Part shown: positions 6,831 through 13,428 of the stretch, one piece after another
Layout of the letters: each line of letters opens with the position of its first letter
Numbering within the stretch: position 1 is the first letter of the stretch
Assembly: GCA_949935895.1 (NCBI GenBank)
Contig: CATLGL010000024.1
Coordinates: forward strand, 1 to 15,253
Origin: an uncultured Clostridia bacterium
Lineage (GTDB): Bacteria > Bacillota > Clostridia > TANB77 > CAG-508
Reading direction: 5' to 3'
DNA: 15,253 nucleotides
Made by a program: the position numbers and the translations under genes
The notes under the pieces: generated by a model
What the model was told of the DNA's origin: nothing
The model's input: the letters and a program-made list of their open reading frames with translations, nothing else
The model's database searches: none

Positions 6831-8157
6831 TCTTCTTTTTCTCCTTTCTCTCTTACAAGCATTCGAATTGGTGTTCCTATTAGTCCAAATTCTTTTCGTA
6901 ATTGATTTACTAAATAACGTTCATAAGAGAAGTGAAATAATTCTTTATTATTAACAAATACAACAAATGTTGGTGGTTTTGTAGTAGCTTGTGTCATATA
7001 ATAAATCTTTAATCGTTTTCCTTTATCTGTTGGGGGTTGAACAATAGCAATTGCCTCATTTAATACTTGGTTTAGCATACTTGTTGTTACTCTTAACGCA
7101 TTTTGACTTGATACTTGGTTAATTATTTCATATAATTTATTAACTCTTTGACCTGTTTTTGCTGAAATAAATAAAATAGGTGCATATGTTAAATATGACA
7201 ATTTGTTGTAAACATCTTTTTTAAATTGTTCAATAGTATAAGTATCTTTTTCGATTATATCCCATTTATTGATAACTAAAATAATACCCTTTCCTGCTTC
7301 ATGTGCTTCTCCTGCAATTTTAGCATCTTGGTCTGTTACTCCTTCTTCAGCATCAATCATCATTAAACAGACATCTGCTCGTTCAATAGCTAGAAGAGTT
7401 CTCATTACGCTAAATTTTTCAATTGCTTCATTTACTTTACTTTTTCTTCTAATTCCTGCTGTATCGATGAACACATATTTTCCAAATTCATTTTCAAAAT
7501 ATGAATCAATAGCATCTCTTGTTGTTCCAGCAATATTACTTACAATGACTCTTTCTTCTTTCAATATTTTATTGACTAACGAAGATTTTCCCACATTTGG
7601 TTTTCCAATAATAGCAACTTTTATGGTTTCATCCTCTTTTTCTGGCTTATCATTAGAAGGAAGATGTTCATAAATTGCATCTAAAATATCACCAATCCCA
7701 ATTGCATTTGTAGCAGAAAGTGGATATGGTTCCCCTAGTCCAAGATTATAAAATTCGTAAATATCGTCTGATGTTTTACCATAATTATCGGCTTTGTTAC
7801 AAATTAGTATAACTGGTTTTCCCGCTTTTTTTAATAATAATGTAATCTCTTTATCAACACCGTGTAACTCCTTGTTTGATATCTGTTAAAAATAAAATAA
7901 CATCTGCTAAATCTATTGCTATATTGGCTTGATTTGCAATTTCTGCTGTCATAAAATCTTCTGAGCCAATTTCAATTCCGACCAGTATCAATTACCGTAA
8001 ATTCTCGTCCTCGCCAAGAAGTTTCAGCATATACTCTATCTCTTGTTACCCCTGGCTTGTCCTCTACAATTGAAAGACGTTGTCCAACAATATAATTAAA
8101 AAAAGTTGATTTTCCAACATTTGGTCTTCCAACAATTGCAACCGTTGGCTTTGCCAT
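6827..8157 (-). CDS. der: Ribosome-assembly GTPase Der (EngA), read through two +1 shift (CGGN) sites
   Basis: Der has two tandem GTPase domains and a C-terminal KH-like domain and acts in 50S ribosome assembly; it is essential in the bacteria tested. Domain 1 has G1 GRPNVGKS at residues 10-17. Domain 2 has GKPNVGKSS, DTAG (start of TAGIRRKSKVN) and NKWD; the C-terminus ends VREKGEKEE. Read conventionally the gene breaks twice: after residue 59 (GGT CGG AAT TGA) and after residue 98 (ACA CGG TGT TGA), each time reaching a stop two codons on. Reading CGGA (7980-7977) and CGGT (7862-7859) as one residue each gives VIDTG-G-IEIGSED and QGVT-G-VDKEI and one open frame of 442 aa, the normal Der length. 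Residue 60 is the invariant Gly of the G3 box DxxG. The start has GAGGTG before ATG and a promoter just upstream. Confidence 0.93.
7859..7862 (-). other. CGGT +1 recoding site 2 in der
   Basis: The mRNA reads GTT ACA CGGT GTT GAT. Zero-frame decoding of CGG gives TGT then a TGA stop. Skipping the C gives T-G-V-D-K-E-I, with one residue between T and V. An AAGGAG stands five bases before CGG, similar to the stimulator in prfB frameshifting, but this is not shared by most of the other sites. Confidence 0.75.
7977..7980 (-). other. CGGA +1 recoding site 1 in der, at the G3-box glycine
   Basis: The mRNA reads GAT ACT GGT CGGA ATT GAA. Zero frame gives CGG AAT TGA (stop). Skipping the C gives D-T-G-G-I-E, the G3 motif of Der domain 1. 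The residue at this position must be Gly for GTPase function in the family, which favours Gly over Arg as the decoded amino acid. Confidence 0.8.
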
Positions 8158-8185
8158 TTATTTCACCTCATTTTCTATATTTGTT

Positions 8186-8214
8186 ATTCTATACTATTTG
8201 TGTAAGATAGTCAA
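8186..8214 (-). promoter_or_regulatory. Promoter of the der operon
   Basis: On the minus strand TTGACT (8214-8209), a 17-nt spacer and TAGAAT (8191-8186) precede der. It can drive der, DUF1653, plsY, gpsA and probably the zinc-ribbon gene. Confidence 0.65.
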
Positions 8215-8243
8215 TTATTAAATAGAATTTTTAATAATTTAGA

Positions 8244-8271
8244 GTGTGTAAACCCCTACTGTCTTACACAC
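8244..8271 (-). terminator. Possible terminator hairpin upstream of der
   Basis: An 8-bp perfect inverted repeat (GTGTGTAA at 8244-8251, TTACACAC at 8264-8271) has a 12-nt loop. It lies between the membrane-protein gene and the der promoter on the minus strand and contains the stop of the small ORF at 8264-8383. There is only a broken A/T-rich tract after it, so the termination role is tentative. Confidence 0.4.
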
Positions 8272-8383
8272 CCTGGCTAAAATAACTACTTAATGAACGT
8301 TTTTTAAGAAGGCTTGTATCTTTTCGATTTTTTCCTCCATATTTTACAAATCTTAATTGAGATTCATAAGGATTTTCAAACAT
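8264..8383 (-). CDS. Possible 39-aa small protein
   Basis: This short frame reads MFENPYESQLRFVKYGGKNR and then a Lys/Ser-rich end. It lies between the membrane-protein gene and der and is in the same frame as the membrane protein after its TAA stop. Composition is protein-like (Gly-Gly, basic helix), but there is no clear ribosome site. It could be a small basic protein, a remnant of a longer C-terminus, or chance. The rest of 8158-8431 holds the der promoter and the hairpin at 8244-8271. Confidence 0.25.
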   Translation of the reverse strand: MFENPYESQLRFVKYGGKNRKDTSLLKKRSLSSYFSQGV

Positions 8384-8431
8384 TATGTATTCTTTATTGG
8401 TTATAAAGTTGCTAATAATATAATTCTTTGT

Positions 8432-10138
8432 TTAACGTGCAACATTATGTAAATTGTAAAATTTTGTCCAAACGATACTACCAATCCCTATTAGTGTTAA
8501 TATATAGGATAATTTCATCAAAGTTGTTCCTTTGTAAGAAACCTGTATTTCTCCTTTTTCATTATTTGAAAGTATAATCATACAAAATCCATTGTCAGAT
8601 TCTTGTATTTTTAAATTTTCTTTTGTTCCATCTTCTTTTTGAAGTTCAGCATGATAACCTAAATAAAAGATGTATGGCAATTCTAATTTTGAAACACCTT
8701 TTACCTGTTCTATTTTAAAATACAAATTTGTATTTTCTTTTTTTATTTCATCAATATGGACATTTCCTTCTAATACAATTACTTCATTTGCTCTAGTTTC
8801 AAGATATTTTCTATTTTGAAATGCTTTTTTTGGTAAATATTCAAACGATGCACAACCTGCATGAACTCTTCCTGTTGAAGAGGTAATTGGTATGGTCTGT
8901 AAATAGCGCTCTTCATTGAATGGTATTACCACACTTTTTTTAGCAAAAATTAAGGAAACACACATATATAACATAATGAAAACAACCACATAAATTTCCT
9001 TTTTCGAATTATGGTTCATAAAACTTGCAAATCCAAATCCTGCTATTATACTAAAAAAGAAATTTGCAAATTCTAGCATTCTCCATGGAAATTGAAGCAT
9101 TTTTAAAAAGTTTGGTAAATATTCAAATGGAAATATGGTTAATGTCATAAAAATGCTTATTAACCCAAAAATAAAGAAAATGCGAAGTGTCTTTTTTGCT
9201 CGTTTGGAAAATTTCTTTCGATAACTAAAAGCAAATAACATTCCTAATAAAATAGCAAATCCTATATGAAAATTCATGTCATAATGTTTTGTGATAAACA
9301 AATCTCCTATACTTAATTTAGCACTAATTAACGTATTGTCTTTATACATTCTTTGTGGTAAAAATACTTCATATTGCGTTGCTAGCATATGCTCTAATAG
9401 TGGCATCCAATAAAAGCTAGTACATAATAGAATAATACTCATACAGATAAGTATTTTATATATTATCTTTAAATTAAGTAGTTCTTTATAATGAATTAGC
9501 ATATAAAAAAAGCAAAATATAGCGGTATATACTGCTACAATATTATGAGTTAATACTAACCCTATTCCACCTATTATAATGCCATATGGCATTGTATTTT
9601 TTCTATGAAATACATCAAACATTCCACTAAAAACAATTGGTAAAAATACAAATGATGCCAATTCTGCTATTGCAATACGATTATACAAGTCAGTTAAATG
9701 ATATGGTGCACACATATACAAAATACTAGAAATAAGACTTGCTTTATAGCTTTTTGATATTTTATAAGTAAATTGAAATAAACATACTCCTGATAAAAAA
9801 ATGGTCAATAACATAAATAATTTTAATGTTACAACATAAGAAGAGGTGAATAATTTAAAAATAAGAGGAGCATATGCTGTTAATGGACTATAAAATAAAT
9901 TCCAAGAATAACCAAATCCATTACAAAAATCTGACATAATAACAGGAAAACAATTTCCTTGTTTTAAAGCATTGGCATTTCCAATTAATCGGCATATGTG
10001 TTGTATACCATCATCTCTTGAAATATCCATATATTTTGAAAATAGCGGAATACATAGAAAAATAGAAATTGCAAATATAATTAGATAACTAATCACTTTT
10101 TTATTTTTTAACAGTTCCTGTATTTTTTCTTTCATCAT
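8432..10138 (-). CDS. Polytopic membrane protein (PTPS-related / YfhO-like membrane family)
   Basis: The 568-aa protein has about ten or more hydrophobic spans. The first is near residues 16-35 and a last one lies near the C-terminus (SYILTLIGIGSIVWTKF). A beta-rich extracytoplasmic-type region of about 130 residues lies between the last two spans. The first external loop has SRDDGIQHICRL then NGFGYSWNLFYSPL, the pattern of the bacterial '6-pyruvoyl-tetrahydropterin synthase-related' membrane proteins. That family's name is misleading: they look like GT-C-fold or YfhO-like proteins tied to cell-surface glycan or lipid-linked sugar transfer, and no pterin chemistry is implied. The acidic DD in the first loop fits a GT-C-type active site. 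Substrate is unknown. The gene stands alone, 144 nt downstream of the dCMP deaminase gene on the same strand. It contains no sense-strand CGG in over 1.7 kb. Confidence 0.75.
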   Translation of the reverse strand: MMKEKIQELLKNKKVISYLIIFAISIFLCIPLFSKYMDISRDDGIQHICRLIGNANALKQGNCFPVIMSDFCNGFGYSWNLFYSPLTAYAPLIFKLFTSSYVVTLKLFMLLTIFLSGVCLFQFTYKISKSYKASLISSILYMCAPYHLTDLYNRIAIAELASFVFLPIVFSGMFDVFHRKNTMPYGIIIGGIGLVLTHNIVAVYTAIFCFFYMLIHYKELLNLKIIYKILICMSIILLCTSFYWMPLLEHMLATQYEVFLPQRMYKDNTLISAKLSIGDLFITKHYDMNFHIGFAILLGMLFAFSYRKKFSKRAKKTLRIFFIFGLISIFMTLTIFPFEYLPNFLKMLQFPWRMLEFANFFFSIIAGFGFASFMNHNSKKEIYVVVFIMLYMCVSLIFAKKSVVIPFNEERYLQTIPITSSTGRVHAGCASFEYLPKKAFQNRKYLETRANEVIVLEGNVHIDEIKKENTNLYFKIEQVKGVSKLELPYIFYLGYHAELQKEDGTKENLKIQESDNGFCMIILSNNEKGEIQVSYKGTTLMKLSYILTLIGIGSIVWTKFYNLHNVAR

Positions 10139-10282
10139 TATAATTGATTCCTTTCCTATTATATTGCTCTATTTTTAATGGATATTCCTTCTTATGTAAA
10201 GGGAATTTTATCAGCTAAACTAAATATATTTTATAACCTTGTAGGCTAGCTTATTGCTTTTACAAATTCTATATTAGAAGTA

Positions 10283-10786
10283 TTAGTAAGTATTTTTTCC
10301 TTGTAATAAGTCATCATTTTTAATCCAATCTTCTACAGGCACTACTAAGTATTCTTCTTTTGTTGCTCCTCTAATAATAACTTCTTTTATTCCTGCATTG
10401 ATAATCATTTTACGGCACATTTGGCAAGAATTGGCTCCTGGTTCATATGCCCCTGTATCAACTCGTTTTCCTACTAAATACATACTAGCACCAAGCATAT
10501 CTTTTCTAGAAGCACTAAGCATAGCGTTTTGTTCTGCATGCACAGAACGACACGCATCATATCCACCATGATGAATGTTGGGAAATTTTTCTTTCTTCGT
10601 ACAATATCCTAAATCGATACAATTGATTCTTCCACGTGGAGAGCCTGTGTATCCTGTAGAGATAATTTCATCATTTTTTACAATAATACAACCAAAATTT
10701 TTACGTAAGCATGTCCCTCTTTCTGAAACAGCTTCTGCAATGTTTAAATAGTAATTGATTTTATCAACTCTTTTATTCTCTTCCAT
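10283..10786 (-). CDS. dCMP deaminase (ComEB-like)
   Basis: The 167-aa protein is a zinc-dependent cytidine/deoxycytidylate deaminase. It converts dCMP to dUMP, the precursor for dTMP. The zinc and proton-shuttle motif HAE is at residues 83-85 and the second zinc motif is C-x2-C (C121, C124, in SCQMCRK). The region between has the extra Cys/His residues usual for dCMP deaminases (C26, C33, C56, C62, H72, H73). The fit to the ComEB/dCMP deaminase family is good. The ATG is preceded by GAGG with 5 nt spacing. It is divergent from rpmF and has its own promoter. No competence genes are nearby, so a nucleotide-metabolism role is more likely than a competence role. Confidence 0.92.
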   Translation of the reverse strand: MEENKRVDKINYYLNIAEAVSERGTCLRKNFGCIIVKNDEIISTGYTGSPRGRINCIDLGYCTKKEKFPNIHHGGYDACRSVHAEQNAMLSASRKDMLGASMYLVGKRVDTGAYEPGANSCQMCRKMIINAGIKEVIIRGATKEEYLVVPVEDWIKNDDLLQGKNTY

Positions 10787-10809
10787 TTTTTCCTCTTTTC
10801 TTTTTGCTT

Positions 10810-10838
10810 ATTATATCAATATTCTATTTTTTTTTCAA
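10810..10838 (-). promoter_or_regulatory. Promoter of dCMP deaminase gene
   Basis: On the minus strand TTGAAA (10838-10833) is 17 nt from a perfect TATAAT (10815-10810). Transcription would start about 10 nt upstream of the ribosome site. Confidence 0.65.
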
Positions 10839-10866
10839 TAAATTTTACAAATAAGGTTTAGAGCTC

Positions 10867-10895
10867 TTGACAAATTTGTTAAAAATTAGTATACT
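10867..10895 (+). promoter_or_regulatory. Strong promoter of rpmF
   Basis: A perfect TTGACA -35 box (10867-10872), a 17-nt spacer and TATACT (10890-10895). It is the closest to consensus in the window, as expected for a ribosomal protein gene. Confidence 0.8.
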
Positions 10896-10900
10896 CTTAT

Positions 10901-10946
10901 AGTGATTTAGAAAGTGCTAAAAATTTAAAGATATATACATATCACT
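10901..10946 (+). promoter_or_regulatory. Possible structured leader of rpmF
   Basis: The rpmF mRNA leader of about 65 nt contains AGTGAT near its 5' end (10901-10906) and the complementary ATCACT (10941-10946) just before the ribosome site. Pairing would form a long-loop hairpin. Control of L32 synthesis by this leader is only a possibility; the pairing is short. Confidence 0.2.
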
Positions 10947-10967
10947 AAAAACGAGGAGGGAATGAAA

Positions 10968-11159
10968 ATGGCACAACCAAAAAGAAGATGGTCTAAAGCA
11001 AGAACAGGATTAAAAAGATCAACTTGGAAATTAGATAAACCAAACTTTGCCGAATGTCCACATTGTCACGAACCAGTAATGCAACATACCGCTTGCTCAA
11101 ACTGTGGATACTATGATGGAAAAAAAGTTATGGCAGGAAAAAATGAAGAAAATAATTAA
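10968..11159 (+). CDS. rpmF: 50S ribosomal protein L32
   Basis: The product is a small basic zinc-ribbon protein of the large ribosomal subunit. It starts MAQPKRRWSKARTG, the family signature, and has C-x2-C (CPHC) and C-x2-C (CSNC) zinc knuckles. The start at 10968 (63 aa) is preferred to the ATG two codons upstream: AGGAGG lies 8 nt before it, but only 2 nt before the upstream ATG, and L32 begins MA-x-PKRR. It has its own strong promoter and terminator. The DUF177 (YceD) gene that usually precedes rpmF is absent here. Confidence 0.96.
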   Translation: MAQPKRRWSKARTGLKRSTWKLDKPNFAECPHCHEPVMQHTACSNCGYYDGKKVMAGKNEENN

Positions 11160-11166
11160 AAAAACT

Positions 11167-11193
11167 AACACCTGATAAGGGTGTTGTTTTTTT
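11167..11193 (+). terminator. rpmF terminator
   Basis: A 6-bp stem (AACACC at 11167-11172 with GGTGTT at 11180-11185) is followed by G and a run of seven T. It stands directly after the rpmF stop codon and is a classical intrinsic terminator. Confidence 0.85.
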
Positions 11194-11240
11194 GTATAAA
11201 AATTTTCTAATCAGCCTATTTTAAAACAGTATACTTATAT

Positions 11241-11273
11241 AATTACTAATTATTGATATATAGTAATTTTTTT
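11241..11273 (+). terminator. Second hairpin after rpmF
   Basis: An 8-bp AT-only inverted repeat (11241-11248 with 11261-11268) runs into a T-tract on the plus strand, and is also flanked so as to act on the minus strand. It may be a back-up terminator for rpmF or a bidirectional stop between the convergent units. Confidence 0.4.
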
Positions 11274-11285
11274 CCTCTTTTTCTA

Positions 11286-11320
11286 TAAAAATGGAGACTA
11301 ATATAAATACTAGTCTCCAT
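11286..11320 (-). terminator. Terminator of the GC-richer gene
   Basis: A perfect 10-bp stem (ATGGAGACTA at 11291-11300 with its complement at 11311-11320), a 10-nt loop, and on the minus strand five T after the stem (11290-11286). It lies just downstream of the stop of the gene at 11344-11721. Confidence 0.8.
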
Positions 11321-11343
11321 CAGCCCTTTATCAAAGTGGGCTA

Positions 11344-11721
11344 CTAATTGATAGCCCAAGTGTTAATCATATCGTCTATATTGGTACAAGCCAAATCTGC
11401 ACCATTTCTCTTTAACACTCCTGTGTCAGCAAGTATCACGGAGGAAGGCATATCGAGCCTATAATGTTCCTCCAATCGCCCGCCATTCAAATCGTCCCAA
11501 CGATAAATCATCCGCATAATATGCAGCCCAAAAGCTCTTGCAAGGGGCGATATCGCATATCCCACTGCTGTACAGTTATCGTAGGCAATACTTGTTTTTT
11601 CAATTCCGAGAATTTTAATACTTTTATAGTAGTCTTCCGCCTGCTGTACTAATACGAAAGGATCTACCTTTTTCCGCTTGTCTGCGAAGTCAATCAATAC
11701 CTGAACATTAATGTCTTTCAT
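11344..11721 (-). CDS. Unknown protein, GC-richer, probably acquired gene; contains a conventional CGG Arg codon
   Basis: The 125-aa product is not recognised. It has no signal peptide or membrane span and reads as a mixed alpha/beta cytosolic protein (IDFADKRKKVDPFVLVQQAEDYYK near the start; MINTWAIN at the end). The ATG has AAGGAG with 6 nt spacing, its own promoter (11803-11831) and a terminator (11286-11320), so it is a complete one-gene unit. Its codons differ clearly from the neighbours: GGC, GGG, GCC, GCG, CTC and CGG are used, and local GC is higher, which suggests recent transfer. At codon 16 it has AAG CGG AAA AAG GTA, where CGG read as Arg keeps the frame open. A +1 shift at this CGG would give GGA AAA AGG TAG, a stop within four codons. 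The gene is thus either silent in this host or shows that CGG can still be read as Arg. Confidence 0.75.
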   Translation of the reverse strand: MKDINVQVLIDFADKRKKVDPFVLVQQAEDYYKSIKILGIEKTSIAYDNCTAVGYAISPLARAFGLHIMRMIYRWDDLNGGRLEEHYRLDMPSSVILADTGVLKRNGADLACTNIDDMINTWAIN

Positions 11722-11802
11722 GATAATCTCCTTTTTATTTCTTGGTGAACGAGTTGCGAATATAAAGGGCTTTTTGCGTTGCGATATTTCTGCAACACAT
11801 TT

Positions 11803-11831
11803 ATTTTATCACTTCTTATGTAAATTTGCAA
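11803..11831 (-). promoter_or_regulatory. Promoter of the GC-richer gene
   Basis: On the minus strand TTGCAA (11831-11826), a 17-nt spacer and TAAAAT (11808-11803). It would give an mRNA leader of about 75 nt before the ATG at 11721. Confidence 0.55.
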
Positions 11832-11929
11832 CAATTTTACATAATTTTCTTATAATATCATCAGTTTTTTAGTAAAATACGATCAAAAATTCTATTTTGG
11901 GGTCGATGAAGGTATACTTTTATTCTTAT

Positions 11930-11967
11930 AAAAAAAACACTATTGATAATTGACAATCAATAATGTT
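11930..11967 (-). terminator. Terminator of the M18 aminopeptidase gene
   Basis: A 13-nt inverted repeat (11955-11967 with 11936-11948, with one U-G wobble in the minus-strand RNA and a weak pair at the loop) is followed on the minus strand by a run of about eight T (11937-11930). It stands just after the aminopeptidase stop codon. Confidence 0.8.
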
Positions 11968-11975
11968 TCTTTTTC

Positions 11976-13362
11976 TTATTTTACAAATGCTCCATAAGCC
12001 TTATATGCAGAATATACATCAAACTTACTTGTTACTTCATATGGTGCATGCATTGATAACACTGGCACTCCACAATCAATTACATCCATTCCTTTATCTG
12101 CTAAAATATATGCGATGGTTCCTCCACCACCTAAATCTACTCTACCTAATTCTGAAACTTGATATGGAATATTTGCCTTTTCAAATATACTTCTTACTTC
12201 AGCTACAAATTCTGCATTAGCATCAGATGCACCTGATTTTCCTCTTGCTCCTGTATATTTATTTAAACCAATTCCTTGACCAATAAAAGCTGCATTATTT
12301 TTCTCTGAAACTGATGCATAAATTGGATCTAACCCTGCATCTACATCAGCAGATAGCATTTTTGAATGGCAAAATACTTTTTCTAATGCATTGGGTTTAT
12401 TCTCATTCTTTTTATTTAGTAATTCAGAAATGAAATAATCAAATACATGTGATTCCATTCCTGTGTTTCCCATACTTCCTATTTCTTCTTTATCTGATAA
12501 AATACATATAGCTGTTTTTGTAGGATTTTCTACATCTAACATCGCTCGAACTGAGGTATAGGCACAAACACGGTCATCTTGACCATATCCTGCTATCATA
12601 CTCCTATCAAGTCCTAAACTTCTTGCACGAAATGCTGGAACAATTTCTAATTCAGAACTTACAAAATCAATTTCTTTCATGCCATATTTTTCATTTAATA
12701 GCATAAGCATATTTAATTTTACTTTTTCTGAAATATCTTTGTCTTCTTCTGGAATACTTCCAATTAAAAGATTTAAATCTTCTCCACTAATACCTTCTTT
12801 TAGTTTCTTTTCCATTTGTTCTTGTGCTAGATGTGGTAATAAATCGGTAATTGTAAAAATTGGATCATTGTCCTCTTCTCCAATTGTAATCTCTACCTTT
12901 TCTCCATTTGATTTTACAATAACGCCATGAATGGCAAGTGGAATTGTTGTCCATTGGTATTTTTTGATTCCTCCATAATAATGAGTTTTTAAATAAGCAA
13001 AACCAGTATCTTCATATAGTGGATTTGGTTTCAAATCTAGTCTTGGTGAATCAATATGAGCACCTAATACTTGTAATCCATTTTCTAATGCTTCTTTTCC
13101 AATGACAGCTATATACATACTTTTTTCATGGTTGATATAATAAACTTTATCGCCTGGAACTAAGATGTCTTTTGTTGTAATATCACAAAATCCATTTTCA
13201 TTTAGCATTTTAGTTATAAAATATACAGCTTCTCTTTCTGTTTTTACTTTATTTAAAAAATAGATATATTCATCTGAGAATTTAAATATATTTTCTTTAC
13301 TTTCTTTTGAAATATTTTTCCAACCGAGTCTCCTTTTTATGAAATAAATCTTTTTTTTCCAT
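11976..13362 (-). CDS. M18 family aminopeptidase, read through one +1 shift (CGGT) site near its start
   Basis: This is a zinc metallo-aminopeptidase of the M18 (aspartyl/aminopeptidase I) family, cytosolic, trimming N-terminal residues from peptides. Conserved blocks are GAHIDSPRLDLKP (about residue 101), GQDDRVCAYTS, SDKEEIGSMGNTGMES with the catalytic/metal glutamates, LSADVDAG, and the C-terminal LSMHAPYEVTS histidine. The longest conventional frame starts inside the protein at 13208 with no ribosome site. Upstream an ATG at 13362 with AGGAGG reads MEKKDLFHKKET and then CGG. Reading CGGT (13326-13323) as one residue continues G-W-K-N-I-S into KTEREAVYFITKMLNENGF, the family's N-terminal helix and KTERE motif. 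The total is 461 aa, the normal M18 length. It follows ychF by 66 nt on the same strand and has a strong terminator. Confidence 0.92.
13323..13326 (-). other. CGGT +1 recoding site in the M18 aminopeptidase gene
   Basis: The mRNA reads AAG GAG ACT CGGT TGG AAA AAT. Zero frame ends at TAA ten codons after CGG. Skipping the C opens the 461-aa protein. AAGGAG stands three bases before CGG, a Shine-Dalgarno-like element at the distance seen upstream of the prfB slippery codon. This is the clearest case of a possible stimulator. Confidence 0.75.
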
Positions 13363-13428
13363 TTTTCATTTCCTCCTTTGAATTTAATAACAATTTTACG
13401 AATATGTTGACTTCATATTTTTATTGTA

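Noticed and set aside
6827..8157. Der as a broken pseudogene or as two separate GTPase genes
   Set aside because: All codons between the two breaks encode typical Der sequence with no other damage, the total length is normal, and the gene is essential in known bacteria. Both breaks have the same simple +1 solution.
7859..13326. A Shine-Dalgarno-driven programmed frameshift as in prfB for all sites
   Set aside because: Only two of six sites have AAGGAG within five bases before CGG; the others lack it, so it cannot be a general requirement.
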